From contig NZ_CP078138.1 in assembly GCF_019212185.1 (NCBI RefSeq), positions 1,470,501 to 1,534,500 of the forward strand: a stretch of 64,000 nucleotides of DNA, read 5' to 3'. Both the position numbers and the translations under genes were made by a program. The first letter of the stretch is position 1, and each line of letters opens with the position of its first letter. Source of the DNA: Pseudomonas fluorescens (GTDB lineage Bacteria; Pseudomonadota; Gammaproteobacteria; Pseudomonadales; Pseudomonadaceae). The notes beneath the pieces are model-generated. The model searched no databases, was not told the origin of the DNA, and saw nothing but the letters and a program-made list of their open reading frames with translations. Positions 34,637 through 44,549 of the stretch are shown one piece after another.

Positions 34637-35943
34637 TTAGGATCACCAAGAAGTACATTGAATACGTGGCCTCGGAGGGCAATCGAAAAACTGCTCATTT
34701 CATTCTCATTTTTGAAGACAAGAAACACAGCATTCTTTTGAGCCACGTGAATCTTTTCCTCTACACGCAAACTCGCGCTTCCAAGAAAACTTCTTCGCGA
34801 TACGCCAGCGTCATCTCGATGTTTTATCGGTACCTGTCGACGACGGATGACTTCAAGTGCATCCATCCTAGCCAATTCCATCTTTTCGCCCGCAACAAGC
34901 ATGTGAAGCGATGGCAGAGCGCTCGCGAAATGCAACGTGTTGCAGAGAACTCGGCAAGCCCATCCACGGAGACCATTTTCGGAGACGCTAAGCTGCTTAT
35001 GAATTACTTCAGGTGGTTGGGTGATAAAGGCTTCAACCCGGGGATTGAAGTGCAACTCAAGACCTGGATTCCTCCCTACAGGAGCTCTCGATACCAAGAA
35101 TACATTGCTTTGAAAGCAAAGAAGGTCATCGATTCCACGAGCATTGAGGTGCTGGACAAGGAGAGCCGTCAGTCCGCGATTCGTTCGCTTATCACCCCTC
35201 AGGAGATCAGCCAGCTGACGACAAGTTATTCAGACCCGGTGTATGCCGCCATGCTCATCTTCGCCTTGGCCACGGCGATGCGGCCAATGGATCTGTGTAG
35301 ATTCCCTTACTACGGCAACGGCGACAACGCGCACATCGCACCCTTCTCTTCCATGGAGTTCAGCGAACCAAATGTGAGATATACCATTCACAACAGCAAA
35401 GGGCAGAAAATGCGCACAATCCTCGTACACCGGGATGCGCTTCGGGACGTTGAAGAAATGTACATCAAGCCCCTATTCGCAGCCAGGGCCAAGAAATATA
35501 AGGAAAATTACGGTGAGGAACCGCCGTTGTCGTTGCTGTTTCTGACAAAGGACGGCCACCCTGTGATACCTGACAGTATTTCACAGCGTACTACCGCAGC
35601 AAAGAAGAAGGCACTCAAACTCAACCCTAAGCTTCGGGCGAATCTCAGATTCTACGATGCCAGGGACTGGTGGCCCACACAGTACCTCATTCGTAACTTC
35701 GGCGAAGATGTCCTCAATAATGATGGGGTGTACAACCTAGCAGTGGCTCAGGTGCTTCAGGATCAGATGGGGCATAAATTCCTCCGAACGACTTTCGATC
35801 ACTATGTCGACCTGGCCCGCGTGATTTTGACGATGCACAAAAAAAGATCGACCGAGATTTTCAAAGCTGCAAATTTGTCTGCCAATGACTTTATCAGTGC
35901 AGTAGGAACAATTGATGATAGGGAAACGACACTGGTGGCTTAA
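34633..35943 (+). CDS. Tyrosine recombinase, fourth gene of the integrase operon
   Basis: A 436-residue tyrosine recombinase. N-terminal core-binding part: SLH-poor helical region with SSRYASVISMFYRYLSTTDD. Catalytic boxes: Arg in ATAMRPMDLCRF, Lys in HNSKGQKMRTILVHRD, a variant second box RFYDARDWWPTQ (Tyr-Asp-Ala-Arg in place of His-x-x-Arg), and MGHKFLRTTFDHYVDLAR with the last His and nucleophile Tyr. Start ATG at 34633 overlaps the stop before it. The upstream open frame to 34477 lies within the previous gene and is not needed. Confidence 0.8.
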   Translation: MIRITKKYIEYVASEGNRKTAHFILIFEDKKHSILLSHVNLFLYTQTRASKKTSSRYASVISMFYRYLSTTDDFKCIHPSQFHLFARNKHVKRWQSAREMQRVAENSASPSTETIFGDAKLLMNYFRWLGDKGFNPGIEVQLKTWIPPYRSSRYQEYIALKAKKVIDSTSIEVLDKESRQSAIRSLITPQEISQLTTSYSDPVYAAMLIFALATAMRPMDLCRFPYYGNGDNAHIAPFSSMEFSEPNVRYTIHNSKGQKMRTILVHRDALRDVEEMYIKPLFAARAKKYKENYGEEPPLSLLFLTKDGHPVIPDSISQRTTAAKKKALKLNPKLRANLRFYDARDWWPTQYLIRNFGEDVLNNDGVYNLAVAQVLQDQMGHKFLRTTFDHYVDLARVILTMHKKRSTEIFKAANLSANDFISAVGTIDDRETTLVA

Positions 35944-36025
35944 GGTTTTGCAAAGGGGGAGAGTCATGATCGAAGAGTGGGATATAGGCTTTTCGCTTAT
36001 ACGTGCCGCCGACCACAACAAAAGC

Positions 36026-36152
36026 AAAGCCCCAGGCTCCAAGGCTTCTATTTTCGCCTCCATCCCTTAATGCGGAGAACATGACGTGCGCAATACCAGC
36101 GGCTTTCAGGTATTTCACCACGACCATAGCTAATGGATTCGATCAGCGAAAA
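36026..36152 (-). repeat. Two-block element, copy 2 (inverted relative to 5315-5460)
   Basis: Contains blocks identical to the left copy at 36138-36152 and 36043-36071. Reading the minus strand, the ATG at 36063 opens with MEAKIEALEP as in the left copy and continues GALLLLWSAAR for 108 codons to 35737, overlapping the end of the integrase gene on the other strand; only the first 20 or so codons have support. Confidence 0.75.
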
Positions 36153-36207
36153 GTCGGGGGAGAAGGCATGGATTTCACGCGAGGTGGCGACATTCAGCTT
36201 GTTGACC

Positions 36208-36453
36208 TCAAACCAGAACGCCTTCCTCCAGTTGCCCGGTAAAATCCAATACAGCTAGAGTTTCCAATCGCGTCCCCAGCATGTTGGTTGGACGCTTCGA
36301 TCCGAGTCCTCGAACCGGTGAGGTCATCCATTCCGTTGCTCCGGCCTTCTCGTTTTCAAAGAGGAAAAGGGCGCCCTCAAATACAGCTACCAATGCAACC
36401 AAGCGGTCGCTTTCTATGGTGTTGAATCGCCCTGCTTTCGCCCTACGCACCAC
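36208..36453 (-). pseudogene. ParS-type antitoxin gene, 3' half only
   Basis: The minus strand reads RRAKAGRFNTIESDRLVALV, then ATEWMTSPVRGLGSKRP and TNMLGTRLETLAVLDF, closely matching residues 72-151 of the intact antitoxin at 16023 (RRAKVGRFNTVESDRLVALI and on). The N-terminal helix-turn-helix half is missing; upstream sequence is unrelated. This fragment sits within 160 bp of the junction with the core chromosome, in inverted orientation compared with the other copies. Confidence 0.8.
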
Positions 36454-36544
36454 CTTCGGATTTCGGAAAGGACTGGAGGCCCAGGAGGCCAGAGAGTCTG
36501 GGCTTTGGGGAGAGCTGTCTCATCATCTGAACTTGCTGCATGGG

Positions 36545-36607
36545 TTTACCTTATCTGACGCTAAAAACTATCACCATAGGTTTACACAATCAAAAAAGAA
36601 AAACTAA
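36545..36607. other. AT-rich stretch at the junction of accessory and core DNA
   Basis: About 60 bases (AAAAACTATCACCATAGG, CACAATCAAAAAAGAAAAAC) of low GC end in TAAG directly before the antiporter coding sequence, whose frame becomes open at 36608. A short AT-rich end is a described property of the 3' end of GInt islands. Confidence 0.55.
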
Positions 36608-37405
36608 GGCCTGATTTTCCTGCTGCTGGGCCTGCAACTGCCGGACATCATCAAGGCCGTGGTCAGTCACGAAAGCTCGCTGTGGCCGACGCTGTTCTAT
36701 CGCGCATTGGCGGTGCTGGCGATCTTCGCCGTGTTGTTGGTGCTGCGCTATGTCTGGGTGCAGAGCATCTGGCGCCTGTACGGTTGGCTGCGGCGCTGGC
36801 GCGGCAAGGGCGAGTTGACATTGGTACCGACCGCGCGCTCATGCTGGCTGCTGACGCTGGGTGGGGTTCGCGGTGCGGTGACCCTGGCGGGTGTGATGTC
36901 GGTGCCGCTGCTGCTCAGTGGCGCCGACTTTCCGGAACGTGACTTGCTGATTTTCATCGCTGCCGGGGTGATTCTGCTGTCGCTGGTGACGGCCTGTATT
37001 GCCTTGCCGATCCTGCTGCGGGGGATTGAGCAAAGCCCTGACGAAAAACGCCTGCAAGAGGTGCGTGAAGCCTGGCGCAAGACGGCCGAGGCGGCGATTC
37101 ATGCACTCGAAGCGCAGGAGGTTAACCCGCAGGACGCGGCGCAGGCTGCGTTGGCGGCGGAACTCAAGGCGCGGATCATGTCCGAATATCGGCATCAACT
37201 GGACGTGTTCAATGACTCGGCCGAAGCCCAGGCGCTGGCCTTTCAGATGGATTTGCTGGAGCGGCGCATGCGCCTGAACGCCTTGCGCGCCCAGCGTCTG
37301 GAACTGTACCGGCTCAGCCGTCAACACCAGATCGGTGATGACGTGCTGCGCGAGGTGTTGGCTGACCTGGACTTGAGTGAGGCCAACCTGGGGGTGGTGA
37401 AGTAG
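36608..37405 (+). pseudogene. CPA1-type Na+/H+ antiporter, 5'-truncated
   Basis: The frame begins abruptly with GLIFLLLGLQLPDIIKAVV, a mid-protein segment of pseudomonad CPA1 antiporters, right after an in-frame TAA at 36605. It continues with three membrane segments (ALAVLAIFAVLLVLRYVWV, LGGVRGAVTLAGVMSVPL, IFIAAGVILLSLVTACIALP) and an intact hydrophilic C-terminal tail rich in helices. About the first half of the protein, with most membrane spans, is missing and was not found in the window. In other pseudomonads an intact antiporter gene lies at this place beside the dapC-like gene. The remaining piece cannot work as a transporter. Confidence 0.85.
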
Positions 37406-37411
37406 GGCGGA

Positions 37412-38611
37412 TCAGCGGCGCCGCTGGATAAACGCGCGAATCCGCTCGGCGGCTTCGACGCACTCAGCCAGCGGCGCAACCAGGGCCATGCGCACGCGTC
37501 CGGCACCGGGGTTGAAACCGTCGACTTCGCGGGACAGGTAAGAGCCCGGGACCACGGTCACGTGTTCCTCGACAAACAGGTCGCGGCAGAACGCGGCATC
37601 GTCACCCTCGACGTTCGGCCACAGGTAGAAGCTGCCGTCCGGACGCTGGACGTCGAGCACCGGGGCGAGGATCTCCAGCACCGCGTCGAACTTCTCGCGG
37701 TACAGCGAGCGGTTGTCGCGCACGTGATCTTCGTCGTTCCAGGCAGCGACGCTGGCCAGTTGGGTTTGCACCGGCATGGCGCAGCCGTGGTAGGTGCGGT
37801 ACAGCAGGAAGCCCTTGAGGATGTCGGCATCGCCTGCGACAAACCCTGAGCGCAGGCCTGGCAAGTTGGAGCGCTTGGACAGGCTGTGGAACACCACGCA
37901 GCGTTTGAAGTCTTGACGGCCCAGTTCCACGCAGGCGCTGAGCAGGCCTGGCGGTGGCGTCTGTTCGTCGAAGTAGAGTTCGCTGTAGCACTCGTCGGCG
38001 GCGATCACGAAGTCGTATTCGTCCGCCAGGGCGATCAGTTTTTTCAGGGTGTCGACCGGAATCAGCGCGCCGGTCGGGTTGCCTGGCGAGCACAGGAACA
38101 AAATCTGGCAGCGCTGCCAGATCTCGGGCGACACCGCATCGAAGTCCGGGTTGAAGCCGTTCTCATCGAGGCACGGCAAGTAGTGTGGCTTGGCGCCAGC
38201 CAGGAACGCCGCCCCTTCGTAGATTTGATAGAACGGATTGGGGCTGACCACCAGCGCGTCTTCGCCACGGTTGACCACGGTCTGGGTAAAGGCAAACAGC
38301 GCCTCACGGGTGCCGTTGACCGGCAGCACGTTACGCGCCGGATCGATCCAGCCAGCCGGAACATTGAAGCGACGCTCGCACCAGCCGCCGATCGCTTCAC
38401 GCAGCGCAGGCAGGCCCAGGGTGGTCGGGTACACCGCCATCTGGTCGAGGCTGTTGGCCAGGGCCTGGGCGACGAACTCCGGCGAACGGTGCTTTGGCTC
38501 ACCGATGGACAGGGCAATCGGACGTTTGTCCGGGTTGGGTGTGACCGCACCGAGCAGGGCGCGCAGTTTCTCGAACGGGTAAGGCTGGAGCTGGTTCAGA
38601 GCGTTGTTCAT
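37412..38611 (-). CDS. dapC: Succinyldiaminopimelate transaminase
   Basis: Class I PLP aminotransferase of 399 residues that makes N-succinyl-LL-2,6-diaminopimelate in lysine and peptidoglycan synthesis. Motifs: NPFYQIYEGAA, SPGNPTGALIP, DECYSELYFDE and the PLP lysine in SLSKRSNLPGLRSGF. It lies next to glnD in the same direction, the usual pseudomonad order, 41 bp apart. Codon use is core-like. Confidence 0.92.
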   Translation of the reverse strand: MNNALNQLQPYPFEKLRALLGAVTPNPDKRPIALSIGEPKHRSPEFVAQALANSLDQMAVYPTTLGLPALREAIGGWCERRFNVPAGWIDPARNVLPVNGTREALFAFTQTVVNRGEDALVVSPNPFYQIYEGAAFLAGAKPHYLPCLDENGFNPDFDAVSPEIWQRCQILFLCSPGNPTGALIPVDTLKKLIALADEYDFVIAADECYSELYFDEQTPPPGLLSACVELGRQDFKRCVVFHSLSKRSNLPGLRSGFVAGDADILKGFLLYRTYHGCAMPVQTQLASVAAWNDEDHVRDNRSLYREKFDAVLEILAPVLDVQRPDGSFYLWPNVEGDDAAFCRDLFVEEHVTVVPGSYLSREVDGFNPGAGRVRMALVAPLAECVEAAERIRAFIQRRR

Positions 38612-38652
38612 CGGTGCGGGGTCTCGATCAAAGCAGTTAAATCAGGCGTGTA

Positions 38653-41355
38653 TCAGAAACTGATGCGCGACAGTTTGACATCGGATTCGGGGCTGACGCT
38701 CAGTTGCTCGACGATCGCATCCTGCAGGCGGCTGCACAGTTGCGGGTCGGACAACGGCTGGTTGTCGGCGTCGGTGATGAAGAATACGTCTTCGACCCGC
38801 TCGCCCAGGGTCGCAATCTTGGCGTTTTGCAGCGACAGGTCGAACTCGAGGAATATCCCGCCGATTCGCGCCAGCAATCCCGGGCGATCCGGCGCGCTGA
38901 GCTCGAGTACGGTCACCGGACGATGGGCGTCGTTGTGGATCGTCACCTGGGGCGCGAAGGCAAAGTGCTTGAGCTGGCGTGGGACGCGGCGCTGGATGAT
39001 GGTTGGGTAGTCATCCGGGTTGCGCAGGGCTTCAGTCAGGCCGTCGCGAATCTGCTTGACCCGGGTCGGATTGTCGCCGATCGAGTCGCCGTCGGTGTCG
39101 AGCACAATGTAGGTGTCGAGGGTGAACTGGCTGGTGGAGGTAATGACCCGGGCGTCGTGGATGTTCAGGTTGAGCTGGTCCATCGCGGCCACGGTCACGG
39201 CGAAGAAATCGTGTTGGTCAGGGGCGTAGATGAAAATCTGCGTGCCACCCTCGAACTCGCGCTGGGTGGTTTCCTTGATCAGCACCAGGGGGCCGCCGTC
39301 GGACGGTTGCTGGAGGATCGCATCGCTGTGCCAGGCCACGTCGCCGGCGGTATGGCGCAGGAAATAGTCGTCGCCCAGTTGCGACCACAACTGCTCCACG
39401 TCATCCGGATCGGTACCGCCGCGCACCAGAATATCGAGGGCGGCGCTTTGGGTCTGGCGGATCTGCTCTTCACGGTCCACCGGGTTTTCCAGGCCGCGAC
39501 GCAGGGCGCGCTTGGTTTCGGTATACAGCTGGCGCAGCAGGCTGGCACGCCAGGAGTTCCATAGCGTGGGGTTGGTGGCATTGATATCCGCAACCGTCAG
39601 CACGTAAAGGTAGTTGAGGCGGGTTTCGTCGCTGACTACTTGTGCAAAATCGTGGATGACCTGCGGGTCGGAGAGGTCCTTACGCTGGGCGGTGGTCGAC
39701 ATTACCAGGTGGTTTTGCACCAGCCAGACGATCAGCCGGCTGTCCCAGGCCGGCAGTTGATGGCGCTGGCAGAAGGCCTCGGCATCCACCGCGCCGATGT
39801 CCGAGTGATCGCCGTGCCGGCCTTTGCCAATGTCGTGGTACAGCCCGGCCAGATAGATCAGCTCGGGCTTGGGCAGGTTGGCCATGGTCTTGCTGGCCAG
39901 CGGGAATTTCTCCGACACCTGGGTGTACTGCAGCTTACGCAGGTGTTTGATCAGGTTCAGGGTGTGGGCGTCGACCGTGTAGATATGGAACAGGTCATGC
40001 TGCATTTGCCCGACAATCAAGCCGAATTCCGGCAAGTAGCGTCCGAGGATGCCGTAGCGATTCATGCGCCGCAGGTTGCGATGGATGCCGATCTTGCACT
40101 TGAACAGCTCGATGAACAGGCTGGTGTTGCGAATGTCGTTGCGGAAATCGTCATCGATCAGGTGCCGGTTTTCTCGCAGCAGGCGAACCGTATCGGCGCG
40201 CACCCCTTTGATTTCCGGCTGCTGGGCCATCAACACGAAGATCTCCAGCATGGCGAACGGCGTACGTTTGAATACGTTGTTGTTGATCGCTTCGATGTAG
40301 CCGTCATGCAATTGGAAACGTGAATTGATTGGTTGTGGCGGCGCTTCATCCTCCGGCGCGAGGATGATTTCCTCGAAGTGCTGGATGATCAGGTCGCTGA
40401 GCTGGGCGATGCTCATGACCACGCGGTAGTACTGCTGCATGAAGTTTTCGATGGCGTGTTTCGCGTCTTCGCCTTCAAAGCCAAGCAGGCCGGCAATTGA
40501 GCGCTGATGGTCAAACAGCAGGCGGTCTTCGGAGCGTCCGGCCAGCATGTGCAGGGCATACCGGACTTTCCAGAGGAACTCCTGGGAGGAGGCCAGCAGG
40601 GCATTTTCGCTTTCCACCAGGAAGCCTTCGCCGGCCAAGGCATGCAGATTCAAGGTGCCGTATTGGCGGCGGGCTACCCAGAGAATGGTCTGGATATCCC
40701 TCAGGCCACCGGGCGAGCCTTTGACGTTCGGTTCCAGGTTGTATTCGGTGTCGTTGTACTTGTGGTGACGGGCCTTTTGTTCGGCACGCTTGGCCAGGAA
40801 AAACTCCTTGGCCGGCCACATGTGCTGGGTGCTGGTGACGTCGAGCATGCGCTGGCGCAGACGCTCGGGGCCAGCAATGGTGCGGCTCTCCATCAGGTTG
40901 GTGACGACGGTGAGGTCGGCACGCGCTTCCTGAGCGCATTCCTCGACCGAGCGTACGCTCTGGCCGACTTCCAGGCCAATGTCCCATAGCAGTGTGAGAA
41001 AGCGCTCGATGGAATCCCGGAAAATTTCGTGATCGGCGCTGTCCAGCAGGATCAGCAAGTCGATATCGGAGTAAGGATGCAGCTCGCCCCGTCCATAACC
41101 GCCTACTGCAACCAGGGCGATGTCGGCGTCTTTGCTCCAGGTGAACTGTTCCCAGGCCTTCTGCAGGATGTTGTCGACGAACCAGGCACGATCCTCGATC
41201 AGTCGGCGGATGTCGCGGCCCGCCCGAAAGCGCGTGTCGAGCACTTCGCGGGCCTGGCGGATGGCCTTCTTGAAGGCCGCGATAGGGCTTGCCTTCAGGG
41301 CCAGTTCAGCCTGGAACTGGCCGCGGTCAAACAGTTCGGGATCCACCTGCGGCAT
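38653..41355 (-). CDS. glnD: Bifunctional uridylyltransferase/uridylyl-removing enzyme
   Basis: GlnD senses glutamine and adds or removes UMP on PII protein. The 900 residues hold a nucleotidyltransferase domain with [19 protein letters not shown] (residues about 85-103), an HD hydrolase domain ([13 protein letters not shown] near 500, then [11 protein letters not shown]) and two C-terminal ACT domains ([40 protein letters not shown]). Full length with all motifs. It follows map on the minus strand with a 37-bp gap. Confidence 0.96.
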   Translation of the reverse strand: MPQVDPELFDRGQFQAELALKASPIAAFKKAIRQAREVLDTRFRAGRDIRRLIEDRAWFVDNILQKAWEQFTWSKDADIALVAVGGYGRGELHPYSDIDLLILLDSADHEIFRDSIERFLTLLWDIGLEVGQSVRSVEECAQEARADLTVVTNLMESRTIAGPERLRQRMLDVTSTQHMWPAKEFFLAKRAEQKARHHKYNDTEYNLEPNVKGSPGGLRDIQTILWVARRQYGTLNLHALAGEGFLVESENALLASSQEFLWKVRYALHMLAGRSEDRLLFDHQRSIAGLLGFEGEDAKHAIENFMQQYYRVVMSIAQLSDLIIQHFEEIILAPEDEAPPQPINSRFQLHDGYIEAINNNVFKRTPFAMLEIFVLMAQQPEIKGVRADTVRLLRENRHLIDDDFRNDIRNTSLFIELFKCKIGIHRNLRRMNRYGILGRYLPEFGLIVGQMQHDLFHIYTVDAHTLNLIKHLRKLQYTQVSEKFPLASKTMANLPKPELIYLAGLYHDIGKGRHGDHSDIGAVDAEAFCQRHQLPAWDSRLIVWLVQNHLVMSTTAQRKDLSDPQVIHDFAQVVSDETRLNYLYVLTVADINATNPTLWNSWRASLLRQLYTETKRALRRGLENPVDREEQIRQTQSAALDILVRGGTDPDDVEQLWSQLGDDYFLRHTAGDVAWHSDAILQQPSDGGPLVLIKETTQREFEGGTQIFIYAPDQHDFFAVTVAAMDQLNLNIHDARVITSTSQFTLDTYIVLDTDGDSIGDNPTRVKQIRDGLTEALRNPDDYPTIIQRRVPRQLKHFAFAPQVTIHNDAHRPVTVLELSAPDRPGLLARIGGIFLEFDLSLQNAKIATLGERVEDVFFITDADNQPLSDPQLCSRLQDAIVEQLSVSPESDVKLSRISF

Positions 41356-41392
41356 CGATTGGCTTTCCTTCTATAAGGCTGGGAGCAGTGAC

Positions 41393-42175
41393 TCAGGCTG
41401 AAACGCGTGGGATGGTGTCATCGCTGCGCAGAGTGAAGATCTCGTAGCCCGTTTCGGTGACCAGCAGGGTGTGCTCCCACTGGGCCGAAAGTTTGCGGTC
41501 CTTGGTGATGGCGGTCCAGCCGTCGCCAAGCACCTTGGTGTCGGCCTTGCCCTGGTTGATCATCGGCTCGATGGTGAAGGTCATGCCGGCTTGCAGTTCC
41601 ATGCCGGTGCCCGCGCGGCCGTAGTGCAGGATCTGCGGCTCTTCGTGAAACACTTTGCCGATGCCGTGGCCGCAGAATTCGCGGACCACCGAGAAGCCGT
41701 TCTTTTCGGCGTGTTTCTGGATGACTTCACCAATATCACCCAGGCGGCAGCCAGGCTTGACCAGTTCGATGGCCTTGTACATGCATTCCTGGGTGACCTG
41801 CGACAGGCGCTCGGCCCAGACGGGTACTGTGCCGACATGGAACATGCGGCTGGTGTCGCCGTGGTAGCCGTCCTTGATCACCGTGACGTCGATGTTCAGG
41901 GTGTCGCCATCCTTCAGCGGTTTTTCGTTGGGGATACCGTGGCAGACCACGTGGTTGATCGAGGTGCAGATCGACTTCGGGAAGCCTTTATAGTTGAGGG
42001 GGGCAGGGATGGCCTTCTGCTCGTTGACGATGTAGTCGTGGCAGATGCGGTCAAGCTCTTCGGTGGTGATACCGGGCTTGACATGTTCGGCAATCATTTC
42101 CAAAACGTCGGCGGCGAGCTTGCCGGCGATGCGCATTTTGGCGATGTCCTCTGGGGTTTTGAGGGTGACGGTCAT
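41393..42175 (-). CDS. map: Methionine aminopeptidase type I
   Basis: Removes the initiator Met from nascent proteins. The five metal ligands are visible: Asp in LNIDVTVIKDGYHGDTS (two), His in GHGIGKVFHEEP, Glu in TFTIEPMIN and Glu in AQWEHTLLVTE. 260 residues, standard. Divergent from rpsB with about 370 bp between them. Confidence 0.96.
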   Translation of the reverse strand: MTVTLKTPEDIAKMRIAGKLAADVLEMIAEHVKPGITTEELDRICHDYIVNEQKAIPAPLNYKGFPKSICTSINHVVCHGIPNEKPLKDGDTLNIDVTVIKDGYHGDTSRMFHVGTVPVWAERLSQVTQECMYKAIELVKPGCRLGDIGEVIQKHAEKNGFSVVREFCGHGIGKVFHEEPQILHYGRAGTGMELQAGMTFTIEPMINQGKADTKVLGDGWTAITKDRKLSAQWEHTLLVTETGYEIFTLRSDDTIPRVSA

Positions 42176-42546
42176 ACAGGCTCTCTCTACGCTCAGTGGC
42201 GCTTTCTATACGGAATGGGTGCTGTGCGTAGCGGCTCGCAGCCCCGAAAAACGCGATTCTACCAGACGATCGGGGCAATACCGTGGCTGCCTGCAACGCT
42301 TCTCTGTATTGATAGGTGCATTATCGGGCGATTCCAAGGGCTGCCAAGGCGGCGTGCGCTTGCTTTTGAGAATCCGGGTTCCGTTTTACGCCTCGCTATG
42401 GTATAAAATGCGCCGCTTTCCGGGGATGCCCCGAAAAGCTTAAATCCACACACGTGTCGACACGATGACCTGGGTGCCTTCAGCTGAAGCTGCTGGTTGG
42501 TCATTGGGATACGTGGAGGCCAAACCCGACTTATTAAGGAACTATC

Positions 42547-43284
42547 ATGTCCCAAGTCAACATGCGCGATATGCTGAAGGCCGGTGTGCACTTCGGTCAC
42601 CAGACCCGTTACTGGAACCCGAAAATGGGCAAGTACATTTTCGGCGCGCGCAACAAGATTCACATCATCAACCTTGAAAAAACCCTGCCAATGTTCAACG
42701 AAGCTCTGACTTTCGTAGAGCGTCTGGCCCAGGGCAAAAACAAGATTCTGTTCGTCGGCACCAAGCGTTCCGCTGGCAAGATCGTTGCTGAAGAAGCAGC
42801 ACGTTGCGGTTCGCCGTACGTCGATCACCGCTGGTTGGGCGGCATGCTGACCAACTTCAAAACCATCCGTGCTTCCATCAAGCGTCTGCGTGACCTTGAA
42901 GTCCAAGCCGAAGACGGTACTTTCGCCAAGCTGACCAAGAAAGAAGCGCTGATGCGCTCCCGTGACCTGGAAAAGCTCGATCGTTCCCTGGGTGGTATCA
43001 AGGACATGGGCGGTCTGCCTGACGCACTGTTCGTTATCGACGTTGATCACGAGCGCATCGCGATCACCGAAGCCAACAAACTGGGCATCCCGGTTATCGG
43101 CGTAGTCGATACCAACAGCAGCCCGGAAGGCGTTGACTACATCATCCCAGGCAACGATGACGCAATCCGCGCTATCCAGCTGTACATGGGTTCGATGGCT
43201 GACGCTGTAATCCGTGGTCGCAACAACGTTGCTGGCGCCACCGAAGTTTTCGTTGAAGAAGCTCCGGCAGCTGCCGCTGAGTAA
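42547..43284 (+). CDS. rpsB: 30S ribosomal protein S2
   Basis: Typical S2: [20 protein letters not shown] at the start, [47 protein letters not shown] precedes the ATG. A 370-bp leader region separates it from map; it contains TATAAAAT near 42403 and a small CGGGG-AT-CCCCG hairpin at about 42421, possibly promoter and S2 autoregulation site (inference). Followed by a strong terminator, then tsf. Confidence 0.97.
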   Translation: MSQVNMRDMLKAGVHFGHQTRYWNPKMGKYIFGARNKIHIINLEKTLPMFNEALTFVERLAQGKNKILFVGTKRSAGKIVAEEAARCGSPYVDHRWLGGMLTNFKTIRASIKRLRDLEVQAEDGTFAKLTKKEALMRSRDLEKLDRSLGGIKDMGGLPDALFVIDVDHERIAITEANKLGIPVIGVVDTNSSPEGVDYIIPGNDDAIRAIQLYMGSMADAVIRGRNNVAGATEVFVEEAPAAAAE

Positions 43285-43310
43285 TTGACGCCTTGGCGTT
43301 GACTCAGTAA

Positions 43311-43340
43311 GCAAAAAGGGGGCTTGGCCCCCTTTTTGCC
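43311..43340 (+). terminator. Terminator between rpsB and tsf
   Basis: GCAAAAAGGGGGC-TTGG-CCCCCTTTTTGC, a long perfect stem with a T-rich end. Confidence 0.9.
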
Positions 43341-43475
43341 ACCTCGAAAACCATTTGTCGGCGCCCACTGCCTTTTTTGTAACGTGCGGCAGCTAACAAG
43401 GGTGGTTCGGGGAAGAATTGAACGCCCGTTCGATCGGGTGGAATGGTTGATAACCTATCCAAGAGGAATTTTGAA

Positions 43476-44339
43476 ATGGCAGAGATTACTGCAGCGTTGG
43501 TTAAAGAACTGCGCGAGCGTACTGGCGAAGGCATGATGGACTGCAAAAAAGCCTTGACCAAGGCTGGCGGCGACATCGAAAAAGCCATTGATGATATGCG
43601 CGCTTCGGGCGCCATCAAGGCTGCCAAAAAAGCCGGTAACGTTGCTGCTGAAGGCGCTATCGCACTGAAGGAAGACGGTAAATCCGCAGTCCTGCTGGAA
43701 GTGAACTCGCAGACCGACTTCCTGGCTCTGCAGGACGACTTCAAGGCATTCGTTGCTGCCAGCGTTGAAAAAGCGTTTGCTGACAAGCTGACTGACGTCG
43801 CTCCGCTGATCGAAGCTCAAGAAGCAGATCGTCTGGTCCTGGTCGGCAAGGTTGGCGAAAACGTCAACATCCGTCGCCTGGTTCGCGTTGAAGGTGATGT
43901 GGTTGGTGGTTACCTGCACGGCAACAAGATCGGTGTAGCTGTTGTCCTGAAAGGCGGCACTGTTGAGCTGGCTAAAGACATCGCCATGCACGTAGCGGCC
44001 AGCAACCCTGAGTTCCTGCTGCCATCGGAAGTGTCTGCCGAAGCCATCGAGCGCGAAAAAGCCGTGTTCCTGAGCCTGAACGCCGACAAGATCGCCGGCA
44101 AGCCAGAAAACATCGTTGAAAACATGATCAAGGGTCGTATCAGCAAGTTCCTGGCTGAAGCGAGCCTGGTTGAGCAAGCGTTCGTCAAGAACCCTGAAGT
44201 CAAGGTTGGCGAGCTGGCCAAGAAGGCCGGCGCTGAAATCGTTTCCTTCACTTACTTCAAAGTAGGCGAAGGCATCGAGAAGCCAGTGGACAACTTCGCT
44301 GAAGAAGTTGCTGCACAACTGGCTGCTGCCAAGCAGTAA
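43476..44339 (+). CDS. tsf: Elongation factor Ts
   Basis: Nucleotide exchange factor for EF-Tu. The protein begins MAEITAALVKELRERTGEGM, with the TGEGMMDCKKAL motif and the SQTDFLA motif in the core. The ATG at 43476 is preceded by AAGAGGA; an upstream GTG/ATG extension of 11 residues is not family-like. 287 residues, standard. Confidence 0.96.
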   Translation: MAEITAALVKELRERTGEGMMDCKKALTKAGGDIEKAIDDMRASGAIKAAKKAGNVAAEGAIALKEDGKSAVLLEVNSQTDFLALQDDFKAFVAASVEKAFADKLTDVAPLIEAQEADRLVLVGKVGENVNIRRLVRVEGDVVGGYLHGNKIGVAVVLKGGTVELAKDIAMHVAASNPEFLLPSEVSAEAIEREKAVFLSLNADKIAGKPENIVENMIKGRISKFLAEASLVEQAFVKNPEVKVGELAKKAGAEIVSFTYFKVGEGIEKPVDNFAEEVAAQLAAAKQ

Positions 44340-44363
44340 GACAGTTTTTCAACTGTCGCCCTG

Positions 44364-44398
44364 AAGAGGCTGCCCGCTCACGCGCGCAGCCTCTTTTC
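44364..44398 (+). terminator. Terminator after tsf
   Basis: AAGAGGCTGC pairs with GCAGCCTCTT followed by TTC, 25 bases after the tsf stop. Confidence 0.8.
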
Positions 44399-44549
44399 AG
44401 ATGGGGAGGCCAATTTATTTGGTTTCCTGGCGGAACTGGCTTACAAAGCCGTGTTCCGATGGCGCTGTGATAGCGTCAAGCTGGATTGAACGCCGGCTGT
44501 AAACCAGCCAGCAAAGAATTTTTAAAATACGCCGCAGGAGAGATTCGCA

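Noticed and set aside
35737..36063. 108-codon minus-strand frame as a full gene
   Set aside because: Only its first 20 codons are shared with the left copy; the rest is antisense to the fourth integrase gene.
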